This document shows positions 1 to 5,280 of a stretch of 5,895 bases of DNA, one piece after another (the stretch's first letter is position 1; the number at the start of each line of letters is the position of its first letter). Both the position numbers and the translations under genes were made by a program. This DNA is from Spirochaetales bacterium (GTDB lineage: Bacteria; Spirochaetota; Spirochaetia; DSM-27196; SLST01), in assembly GCA_030642995.1 (NCBI GenBank), contig DAOWMR010000192.1:1-5895 (forward strand). Reading direction: 5' to 3'. A model generated the notes under the pieces. It was not told the origin of the DNA. It did no database searches and worked only from the letters and a program-made list of their open reading frames with translations.

Positions 1-134
1 AAATTCTTGAAATCAGTTATGATATTCTCATCCAAGCGAATAGAAGGCCATTCTTCGGACGTAATTGGCGTGTTTCTAAAATCGTTCAACCAAACCCCAA
101 ATGCGATTCTTTGGCTAAATTGTCCATTTTCCAT
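1..134 (-). CDS. Unidentified protein, N-terminal 44 residues only
   Basis: An open frame starts at ATG 134-132 and continues past the left edge with no stop. The peptide begins MENGQFSQRIAFGVWLND, is followed by a TSEEWPSIRLDE stretch, and ends at an ITDFKN segment. A GGAG Shine-Dalgarno at 144-147 sits 9 bases before the ATG, and the frame begins only 17 bases after the permease stop, so it is very probably the next gene of the ABC operon. No signal peptide or membrane segment is visible. I do not recognise the family. The hydrophobic strand followed by an acidic, tryptophan-containing loop would suit the first strand of a TIM-barrel sugar isomerase or hydrolase, which often follow such importers, but that is inference from context and the fragment is too short to decide. 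Confidence 0.6.
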   Translation of the reverse strand, partial: MENGQFSQRIAFGVWLNDFRNTPITSEEWPSIRLDENIITDFKN

Positions 135-143
135 AACGAGCGT

Positions 144-147
144 CTCC
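144..147 (-). promoter_or_regulatory. Ribosome binding site (GGAG) for the left-edge gene
   Basis: On the minus strand GGAG lies 9 bases before ATG 134, inside the 17-base gap after the permease stop. It is the main support for a real gene at the window edge that is otherwise only a 44-codon fragment. Confidence 0.55.
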
Positions 148-151
148 AAGA

Positions 152-1102
152 TCAGACCCTAATTCGTTCCTTCAGAACACGATCCAGCAGTACTGCACCT
201 ACCAGCACAAACCCCTTCACGATGCTCTGATAAAAGCTATGAATGCCCAACAGATTAAGTCCATTCCCTATGAACCCGACGATGAAAGCGCCTATCACCA
301 TTCCTAGAACCGAGCCTTCGCCTCCCGACAAGCTCGTTCCCCCAAGAATAACCGCCACAATCACATCGAATTCAAAACCCTGCCCCACCATCGGTTGCCC
401 GACCCCGAGTCGCGACGCCATAAGCGTCCCGGAAAACCCAGCGAGAGTTCCAACCAACACATAGAGCAAAATCACTATTGACCCAACGTTGATTCCCGAC
501 AACAATGCGGTTCGCTCATTTCCGCCAATTGCAAATGCGTATTTGCCGACCAGTGTTTTTGTCTCTATGAAATAGAAAAGGCCGAGGACAAAAAGCATAA
601 TCAATAGCGCTATTGGGATAGGCCCGACAAAGCCTCTGCCGATTACAGTGAAATTTGGTCCCAACCCCAGATGGATACTGCTCCCTCCGGTCACAACCAG
701 GCCCAGACCGCGCGCCGCATACATCATGCCGAGCGTGGCGATAATTGACGGAATTTTGAGCTTAATGACCATGAGCCCGTTCAAGAGCCCGGCAAATGAG
801 CCAATCATGGTTGAGAGCAATATCGAAAGCGGGAGGGGAATGCCTTTCGTAACAAAAAAAGCAGAGAACATCCCTGTCAGTCCCAGTACACTACCCACAG
901 AGAGATCAAAGTGGCCCGAGATCATCAGCAGGGTTACAGCGCTTCCGGTTATGATTACGAAAGAAACCTGCCGGGTTACATTCCCCAGATTTGTCACTGT
1001 GAGAAAGACATCCGACAAAATCGTCAAGATCAACCCAATGATGAAAAGCACACCTACTATTACAAGTTTCTGGAGCATGTCTCTGCTAGAGTTGAACTTC
1101 AT
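152..1102 (-). CDS. Sugar-type ABC transporter permease (RbsC-like)
   Basis: This is the inner-membrane channel subunit of the importer, 316 residues, of the BPD_transp_2 family (RbsC, XylH, MglC). Nearly the whole chain is hydrophobic, with long membrane segments at about residues 13-33, 46-62, 91-113, 162-180, 208-228, 245-285 and 293-307. Family landmarks are DLSVGSV (66-72), the cytoplasmic coupling segment GGNERTALLSGINV (193-206), which contacts the ATPase, and GGTSLSGGEGSVLG (254-267) followed by NGLNLLGIHSFYQ. The length is normal and the gene looks intact, ending in TGA. I chose ATG 1102 because AGGAG (1108-1112) lies 5 bases upstream. A longer frame to 1138 adds a charged stretch and only deepens the overlap. 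The start overlaps the end of the ATPase gene by 17 bases, which implies translational coupling. The substrate cannot be read from the permease. Confidence 0.95.
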   Translation of the reverse strand: MKFNSSRDMLQKLVIVGVLFIIGLILTILSDVFLTVTNLGNVTRQVSFVIITGSAVTLLMISGHFDLSVGSVLGLTGMFSAFFVTKGIPLPLSILLSTMIGSFAGLLNGLMVIKLKIPSIIATLGMMYAARGLGLVVTGGSSIHLGLGPNFTVIGRGFVGPIPIALLIMLFVLGLFYFIETKTLVGKYAFAIGGNERTALLSGINVGSIVILLYVLVGTLAGFSGTLMASRLGVGQPMVGQGFEFDVIVAVILGGTSLSGGEGSVLGMVIGAFIVGFIGNGLNLLGIHSFYQSIVKGFVLVGAVLLDRVLKERIRV

Positions 1103-2591
1103 CTTCTCTCCTGTTCGCCTGCGACACGGCCAAGACAATTCCTTCGGGATCTACTTCGGAATTCCGAATCTCATCAATTACTCGCCCTTCCAGCAGAAGA
1201 TAGATCCTGTCACAAAGATTCATTATCTCCGGCAGTTCAGACGAAAACACAATAATGGAAACTCCATCCTCCGCAAGATCGCGGATGATATTGTGAATTT
1301 CTACTTTGGCCCCAACATCAATTCCCCTCGTCGGCTCATCCATCATGAGGATTTTCGAACTCGCATTGATGCATTTCGAAACGACCACCTTTTGCTGATT
1401 TCCTCCGCTCAATGTGCCCACCCTTTGTTCAATACTCCGAGCCCTAATTCCCACAAGCTTGACGAAATGCTCTGCTATCGATCTTTCCCGTTTCCTGTTC
1501 ACCACCCCCATCGTTGAACTCTTTCTAGGATTTGAAATAACAATATTCGCCGTAACACTATGCTGCAGGATGACGCCCTCGGACAGCCGTTCTTCAGGTA
1601 TCATGGCGATCCCAGCCATGATGGAATCCTTGGGTAACGAAAACGACTTCAGTTCACCTTCAATTCTTATATATCCGCTTTCGACTCTGTCCATACCGTA
1701 AAGCGCGTGCGACAGTTCAGTCTTGCCGGCGCCCCGCAATCCATAAAACCCTATGATTTCTCCTTCATAGAGATCAAAACTGACTCTCTTTATCTTCTGT
1801 GTGGTGAGATCCACAACTTCAACTATCTTCTTTGAATAGTTCACCTTCCTGGGTCGATATTTCTCAACCATCACCTTTCCGACCATCATTCTGATCAACT
1901 CAAGGTCGTTGACTTCGGATACAATTCTCGTGCCGATAACTTCTCCGTCGCGCAAGACTGTGACGAAATCGCCGATCGTAAAAATGTCGTCCAGGATATG
2001 AGAGATATAGATTATTGTTACACCGCCGGATTTTAGTTTTCCAATAACATCAAATATCCGTTGAGCCTCGCGGACAGAAAGCGCCGCTGTGGGTTCATCC
2101 ATTACAATTACTGATGCTTCTACGCATATGGCCCTGACTATTTCAACAATCTGCTTTTCAGCAAAACTCAGAGCAGAGACTTTCCTCTTCAGGGGGATGT
2201 CCGGCGCGAAGTCGTGGAGTATTCCAACAGCTCGTTCGTTGCCACCTCTTGCGATAACTCCAAAACGGCTGTTCTCGCGTCCCAGAGAGAGGTTGTCCTC
2301 GACAGACAGTTCATCTACAACGTTCAACTCCTGAAACAGTGTGCTGATACCGGCATGCATTGCGTCCCGTATTGTTTTGGGATTGTATGGCTTCCCTTCG
2401 AAAAACATCTCGCCGGATGTCCTTGTCTCGGCGCAAGTGAGAATCTTGATGAACGTTGACTTGCCCGCACCATTCTCACCGACGATACAATGTACCGTGC
2501 CTTTTTGAATGTCGATGGAGACATTCTTGAGAGCTTGAATGCCGGGGAAGTTTTTGGACAGTCCCTTTATTGAAAAGATTGTTTCCGTCAT
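1086..2591 (-). CDS. Sugar-type ABC transporter ATPase, two fused nucleotide-binding domains (RbsA/MglA-like)
   Basis: The cytoplasmic ATPase of 501 residues drives import through the permease. Domain 1 has Walker A GENGAGKST (38-46), Q-loop Gln87, a variant signature LSFAEKQ (141-147), Walker B VIVMDEP (161-167) and H-loop His198. Domain 2 has a degenerate Walker A, GLRGAGKT (284-291), a classic signature LSGGNQQK (394-401), Walker B ILMMDEP (414-420), and a serine (SSELPE, about 450) where the H-loop histidine would be. This asymmetry is usual for the RbsA/MglA/XylG family, in which one of the two ATP sites is thought to be weak. Length and ends are normal, with a TAG stop. ATG 2591 is the only choice near the N-terminus, since an in-frame TGA lies three codons upstream. 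No strong Shine-Dalgarno precedes it. It follows the binding-protein gene after 55 bases that hold a hairpin. Confidence 0.96.
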   Translation of the reverse strand: MTETIFSIKGLSKNFPGIQALKNVSIDIQKGTVHCIVGENGAGKSTFIKILTCAETRTSGEMFFEGKPYNPKTIRDAMHAGISTLFQELNVVDELSVEDNLSLGRENSRFGVIARGGNERAVGILHDFAPDIPLKRKVSALSFAEKQIVEIVRAICVEASVIVMDEPTAALSVREAQRIFDVIGKLKSGGVTIIYISHILDDIFTIGDFVTVLRDGEVIGTRIVSEVNDLELIRMMVGKVMVEKYRPRKVNYSKKIVEVVDLTTQKIKRVSFDLYEGEIIGFYGLRGAGKTELSHALYGMDRVESGYIRIEGELKSFSLPKDSIMAGIAMIPEERLSEGVILQHSVTANIVISNPRKSSTMGVVNRKRERSIAEHFVKLVGIRARSIEQRVGTLSGGNQQKVVVSKCINASSKILMMDEPTRGIDVGAKVEIHNIIRDLAEDGVSIIVFSSELPEIMNLCDRIYLLLEGRVIDEIRNSEVDPEGIVLAVSQANRREDEVQL

Positions 2592-2609
2592 TGCTATTCA
2601 GGTAAAATA

Positions 2610-2636
2610 GGCGGAGAAGCCGGATACTCCCCCGCC
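2610..2636 (-). terminator. Intercistronic hairpin between binding-protein and ATPase genes (possible partial terminator)
   Basis: Read on the minus strand, a 10-pair stem (arms 2627-2636 and 2610-2619, 8 Watson-Crick pairs plus 2 G-U) closes a 7-base loop and is followed by TATTTTA. It lies inside the operon, 10 bases after the binding-protein stop. The U-run is short, so read-through is likely. A leaky terminator or a 3'-end stabiliser that keeps binding-protein mRNA more abundant than ATPase/permease mRNA is a common arrangement in binding-protein operons. The effect here is inferred. Confidence 0.55.
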
Positions 2637-2646
2637 AGATCCATTC

Positions 2647-3705
2647 CTACATTCCTATTTCAGCTCTCAAGTCAATCTCGATAGCCCATTGTTCCACTAG
2701 GAATGACTGAATTTCATCAATACTCATTTCCCAACCATTGACCACAAATGATACGACTGCCTCATTCTTGTCTGTTGCATGCATGTCAAGCTCTCCATTG
2801 ATGATTTTCAAGAGCATATCCACACATTTTCGAGCATTTGCACGAGGTTGTAGAGCGAGCGTTGCATTGAAGGTCGAGTTCGGATTCGCGATCTTGACGA
2901 TTTCCGGCACCGAACCATCGACTCCGGCGAAGATCTCTGATATTGGAGCTCCATTATCGGCCATTCCCCGTCCCGCGGCTTCAAACGCGGCAAGAGCGCC
3001 CAAAACATTTTCAGCATTGTAGCCAAAGACGACATTCACATCAGGGTGTCTCTGTAGGATGTCCTCGGCTGTTGAATACGCCACTTCCCGACTGCTTTTT
3101 CCACTGTTGAAAACCCACTCCGCGTCGGGAGCCACATTCTGTACTCCCTGAATAAACGCTTGGGTTCGCTGGTCATGGGCCCAGCCAACGGCTGGATCAC
3201 TTATTGAAGCAACCAGGATTGGAGTACCTGGGAAAAACTCAATCACTTTGGTTGCAACGAGCTCTCCCATTGCAATTGAACCCTGGCGTTCTTCAATCAT
3301 CATTGTGGGATAACCTGCATCGTCGGAAGCAACATTGACAAACGATATAACCGGTATCCCCGCATCCTGAGCGGCCGCAATAGACACTTCCATTGTTGCC
3401 TGGTCGTATGCCTGACAGATAATTCCGTCAACCTGCCTTGCGATCAGGTCTTCCATGGCGGCGGCCTGAACTTCAGGTTTCATTTGACCGTCCATGGGAA
3501 TGAACTCGATCCCAAGTTCCTCGCAGTAATCGGCGGCGGCTTTTTGATGTGCCTGTTGGTAGGAATCATGGAGTCCCCAAAAAACCTCCCCGATAACGAG
3601 TCCTTCCTCACCCGTATCCTCTTTCTCGCTTCCGGCATATGCTACTGCCGCCAGCAGAAAAAGAGCAATTGCGATCCAAGAAATCACATAAATCTTTCTT
3701 CTCAT
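2647..3705 (-). CDS. Periplasmic sugar-type substrate-binding protein (RbsB family, Peripla_BP_4)
   Basis: The ligand receptor of the ABC importer, 352 residues. The N-terminus has an MRRK charged start, a hydrophobic core at about 5-22 and a signal peptidase I site after AYA (24). There is no cysteine for a lipid anchor, so the mature protein should be free in the periplasm. The type 1 two-lobe fold shows in VIGEVFWGLHDSY (37-49), QVDGIICQAYD (91-101), AGIPVISFVNV (115-125), the conserved arginine in HDQRTQAF (Arg180), PDVNVVFGYN (221-230) and GVDGS (261-265), whose Asp263 matches a usual sugar-contact position. Length is slightly above E. coli RbsB. AGGAGG (3712-3717) sits 6 bases before ATG 3705 and fixes the start. 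It is the first gene of the importer and follows a 260-base structured leader. Ligand identity is not determinable from sequence alone; a pentose, hexose or polyol is most usual for the family. Confidence 0.94.
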   Translation of the reverse strand: MRRKIYVISWIAIALFLLAAVAYAGSEKEDTGEEGLVIGEVFWGLHDSYQQAHQKAAADYCEELGIEFIPMDGQMKPEVQAAAMEDLIARQVDGIICQAYDQATMEVSIAAAQDAGIPVISFVNVASDDAGYPTMMIEERQGSIAMGELVATKVIEFFPGTPILVASISDPAVGWAHDQRTQAFIQGVQNVAPDAEWVFNSGKSSREVAYSTAEDILQRHPDVNVVFGYNAENVLGALAAFEAAGRGMADNGAPISEIFAGVDGSVPEIVKIANPNSTFNATLALQPRANARKCVDMLLKIINGELDMHATDKNEAVVSFVVNGWEMSIDEIQSFLVEQWAIEIDLRAEIGM

Positions 3706-3761
3706 GAGTATCCTCCTATCCGGTCTTCAAGACCATCGAACGCTTCGGTCACAGCCCTCAT
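3702..3761 (-). CDS. Possible 19-codon leader frame overlapping the binding-protein start
   Basis: ATG 3761 opens a short frame (MRAVTEAFDGLEDRIGGYS) whose TGA overlaps the binding-protein ATG as ATGA. AAGGAG lies only 1 base before the ATG but 10 bases before an in-frame GTG at codon 4 (3752), which is the better start if it is translated at all. The peptide is acidic and polar and I recognise no family. The frame contains the binding-protein Shine-Dalgarno, so a ribosome finishing it would be delivered to the next start. It could equally be chance. Confidence 0.25.
   Translation of the reverse strand: MRAVTEAFDGLEDRIGGYS
3712..3717 (-). promoter_or_regulatory. Strong ribosome binding site (AGGAGG) of the binding-protein gene
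   Basis: A full AGGAGG lies 6 bases before ATG 3705. It is much stronger than the site before the ATPase gene, which has no clear Shine-Dalgarno, consistent with the binding protein being the most abundant component. Confidence 0.85.
3722..3734 (-). repeat. 13-base palindrome just upstream of the binding-protein RBS
   Basis: GGTCTTGAAGACC is a perfect palindrome around one central base. It can form a 5-pair hairpin with a 3-base loop, ending 4 bases before AGGAGG. It could be an RNA stem that keeps the RBS accessible or a small protein operator; nothing in the sequence separates these. Confidence 0.4.
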
Positions 3762-3859
3762 TCTCCTTGCCGGTCTCTCAAACCGGCAATCATGATGAGC
3801 GGCAACCTGTCTACCTCAGACATTTTCGTTTGAGACGGCATGTCAATCCACACCCTCAC
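3758..3859 (-). CDS. Possible 33-codon frame upstream of the leader frame
   Basis: GTG 3859 opens a frame whose TGA overlaps ATG 3761 of the next tiny frame, again as ATGA. It includes the segment MSEVDRLPLIMIAGLRDR. A strong AGGAGG (3877-3882) lies 17 bases upstream of the GTG, too far for normal use, while AAGAAG lies 5 bases away. The product is not recognised and has no signal or clear membrane segment. It could be a leader peptide, a remnant of a longer gene, or chance. Confidence is low because one frame of this size is expected by chance. Confidence 0.2.
   Translation of the reverse strand: MRVWIDMPSQTKMSEVDRLPLIMIAGLRDRQGE
3767..3789 (-). repeat. Perfect 8-pair hairpin in the binding-protein leader
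   Basis: TTGCCGGT and ACCGGCAA flank a 7-base loop. On the minus strand the loop reads TTGAGAG. No T-run follows on either strand, so it is not an intrinsic terminator. The 3' arm runs directly into AAGGAG. The loop is complementary to TCTCAA about 45 bases upstream, which would allow a loop-to-leader pairing. Confidence 0.6.
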
Positions 3860-3900
3860 GGTGACTTCTTATCGTTCCTCCTTTCTGCACCTTTGTTGTG

Positions 3901-3917
3901 CCGGCCCAACGGACCGG
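3901..3917 (-). repeat. GC-rich hairpin downstream of the M24 gene
   Basis: CCGGTCC and GGGCCGG flank a 3-base loop (7 pairs, one G-U), starting about 50 bases after the M24 stop in the direction of transcription. No T-run follows, so it is a poor intrinsic terminator but could protect the 3' end of the M24 message or belong to the binding-protein leader. Confidence 0.45.
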
Positions 3918-3965
3918 GCTCAAACCCTATTTAGTGAACCCCAAGCCCTTCGTTCATCCCCTGCC

Positions 3966-5138
3966 TCAGACGTCCAGTTCGTAGATGGTCCCTATTGGAC
4001 TCGATAGAAGCTCCATGCCGTCCGGGCGGATCACCGCGCCGGTCTCCCATCGCAATCCATAGGTCTTTGTGGAAACAAACGTGTCCACCTGGAAGGTCAT
4101 TCCATCTTTCAACGCGTACTCCGACGTGGTCTCCATCCACGGTGGCTCTACCTCGATGAGCCCGGTTCCATGACATGGCCCATACAGATAGTGTTCATGG
4201 TACTCGTGTTGCTTGAAGTATTCGATGTAGTCCTGGGCAATCCGCGAGGCAACGGCACCTTCCCGCAGTTGCTTATACGTCCATCGGTGCGCCTTCAAGC
4301 CGAACTCTACGAGGATCCTGACCTCTGACGACAACTTGCCGATTCCCACCGGTATCCCAATGCTAGGCGAATACCCGTCCACCTTGGCTGACAGGTTCAA
4401 CTGCACGAGGTCTCCCTTCTGAATGACCCGGTGGGTAGATCGGGAGATGGCATGGCGCGTGGATTCCCCGGAGAAGACGTACATAGGCAGGCCTTCGTAT
4501 TCTGCGCCGTTCTCGTAGATCACCTTCTGAGCAATTCCCACCGCCTGCAATTCAGTCATCCCGGGCCTGAGGCTGTTGAGCACCTCGCTGATGGCCAGCT
4601 CCGTGATCCTGAATCCCTCCTTCATACAAGCGATCTCACTCTCCGACTTGATGCTTCGCAACGTTGTCATGATGGCGTCGGAACGCACAATCTCCGCATT
4701 TGGGTACGCGGAGTTCAGCCCATCCATCTGCGCAAGGTTGGTGACCAGGTACCCACCAATTCCAATGCGTGGTGCATCCCCGGCGACACCGAGGAACTGG
4801 AACACGTCCCGATAGTTCGATACCTGGAATTCCGGATATGCCGGATCAGCCGACTCCCGGTATTCCATCATCGCAAATATATTCTGGATAACACTCCGGT
4901 CAGAGGCGTATTCCTTGCTTTCCGGACCAACCATGAGCGCCGCCCGGCCGTCTGGAGTGATGGCAACGCCGGCTGTCTCAAACAGGGGCCAGAAGCTGGA
5001 GAAGTACCGTGCGTTGGAGTAATCAGCCTCCGTGGAGTTGACAATAAGAACGTCCAACCCCTTTTCCGCAACGAGCGCCGCAGCCCTCCTGAGCCGTTCC
5101 GAGTACTCACTTTCCGGTATCATTGCTCTCTGTGCCAC
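3966..5138 (-). CDS. Creatinase/M24-family (pita-bread fold) hydrolase, metal ligands mostly lost
   Basis: A 390-residue cytoplasmic protein with the creatinase N-terminal domain (about 10-155) and the M24 catalytic domain (about 165-385), the usual length for creatinase, ectoine hydrolase and Xaa-Pro dipeptidase relatives. Landmarks are YVFSGESTRHA (220-230, His229 near the creatinase catalytic histidine), KGDLVQLNL (241-249), GPCHGTGL (320-327) and GLRWETG (361-367). By alignment to aminopeptidase P ligands, Asp is Asn248, the second Asp is Ser259, His323 is kept, Glu is Asp352, and the last Glu is Glu365. The first Asp-to-Asn change is also what I recall from creatinase, a metal-independent member. 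A non-peptidase amide or amidine hydrolase is therefore likelier than a dipeptidase; the substrate is unknown. The start is GTG, supported by GGAG at 5145-5148 six bases upstream; an in-frame ATG at 5123 has no good site. No signal peptide. It is divergent from the MFS gene, with the ABC genes downstream. Confidence 0.88.
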   Translation of the reverse strand: MAQRAMIPESEYSERLRRAAALVAEKGLDVLIVNSTEADYSNARYFSSFWPLFETAGVAITPDGRAALMVGPESKEYASDRSVIQNIFAMMEYRESADPAYPEFQVSNYRDVFQFLGVAGDAPRIGIGGYLVTNLAQMDGLNSAYPNAEIVRSDAIMTTLRSIKSESEIACMKEGFRITELAISEVLNSLRPGMTELQAVGIAQKVIYENGAEYEGLPMYVFSGESTRHAISRSTHRVIQKGDLVQLNLSAKVDGYSPSIGIPVGIGKLSSEVRILVEFGLKAHRWTYKQLREGAVASRIAQDYIEYFKQHEYHEHYLYGPCHGTGLIEVEPPWMETTSEYALKDGMTFQVDTFVSTKTYGLRWETGAVIRPDGMELLSSPIGTIYELDV

Positions 5139-5158
5139 AATTTACTCCACTCTCTCTA

Positions 5159-5187
5159 TTGACAACGATGGCGCTATCGATTGTAAT
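5159..5187 (+). promoter_or_regulatory. Near-consensus sigma70 promoter for the MFS gene
   Basis: TTGACA (5159-5164) is followed after exactly 17 bases by TGTAAT (5182-5187), 11 of 12 consensus positions. Transcription would start near 5194 and give a leader of roughly 87 bases before the MFS ATG. Its -10 overlaps the -10 of the leftward promoter. Confidence 0.7.
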
Positions 5188-5213
5188 GATACCATGCTTT
5201 GGTGTATTGTCAA
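5186..5213 (-). promoter_or_regulatory. Near-consensus sigma70 promoter for the M24 gene and possibly the ABC operon
   Basis: On the minus strand TTGACA (5213-5208) is followed after 16 bases by TATCAT (5191-5186), 11 of 12 consensus positions. Transcription would start near 5179, leaving about 40 bases before GTG 5138. The two promoters cannot hold polymerase at the same time because their -10 boxes share two bases. Confidence 0.7.
5191..5203. promoter_or_regulatory. Candidate operator dyad ACCA-N5-TGGT
   Basis: A short inverted repeat lies in the spacer of the leftward promoter and over the expected start point of the rightward one. A repressor bound here could block both. No regulator gene is in the window, and a 4-base arm occurs easily by chance. 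Confidence 0.25.
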
Positions 5214-5271
5214 TATGAAAAATCGTGCAAAGAAATACCGACCTCGACGCTCAGCTACACCTTGAGGGAAT

Positions 5272-5275
5272 GAGG
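5272..5275 (+). promoter_or_regulatory. Ribosome binding site (GAGG) of the MFS gene
   Basis: GAGG lies 5 bases before ATG 5281 and 11 before the next ATG at 5287, which favours the first. An in-frame TGA at 5263 excludes any longer N-terminus. Confidence 0.55.
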
Positions 5276-5280
5276 GCCCC

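Larger units (their letters stand above)
3706..3965 (-). other. 260-base structured leader or intergenic region upstream of the binding-protein gene
   Basis: No conventional gene is visible between the M24 stop and the binding-protein start. Read on the minus strand it holds three clear inverted repeats (3901-3917, 3767-3789, 3722-3734), a weaker TGTCT/AGACA hairpin near 3807-3821, an AGGAGG with no usable start codon (3877-3882), and two tiny frames chained by ATGA overlaps. A TTGACA at 3841-3846 lacks a matching -10. The sequence could be an untranslated regulatory leader of the importer or the scar of a deleted gene. I cannot match it to a named riboswitch class. Confidence 0.5.

Noticed and set aside
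1103..1138. Upstream start for the permease (12 extra residues)
   Set aside because: The extra residues are charged and unlike the family N-terminus, while ATG 1102 has AGGAG at ideal spacing.
648..1517. Plus-strand open frame of 289 codons
   Set aside because: It lies antisense across the permease and the C-terminal part of the ATPase, both clearly real by motifs. Its translation is rich in Pro, Ser and Arg with no domain or RBS.
1086..2591. Odd signature LSFAEKQ and missing second H-loop histidine as signs of a broken ATPase
   Set aside because: Such asymmetry between the two domains is normal for RbsA/MglA/XylG-type ATPases.
3767..3789. Perfect hairpin as an intrinsic terminator
   Set aside because: No T-run follows the stem on either strand.
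3841..3846. TTGACA on the minus strand as a -35 box for the binding-protein gene
   Set aside because: No hexamer close to TATAAT lies 15-19 bases downstream; the best matches are about two of six positions.
4431..5162. Plus-strand open frame of 243 codons
   Set aside because: It is antisense to the M24 gene, whose family motifs run through the whole region. Open antisense frames are expected in a moderately GC-rich gene.
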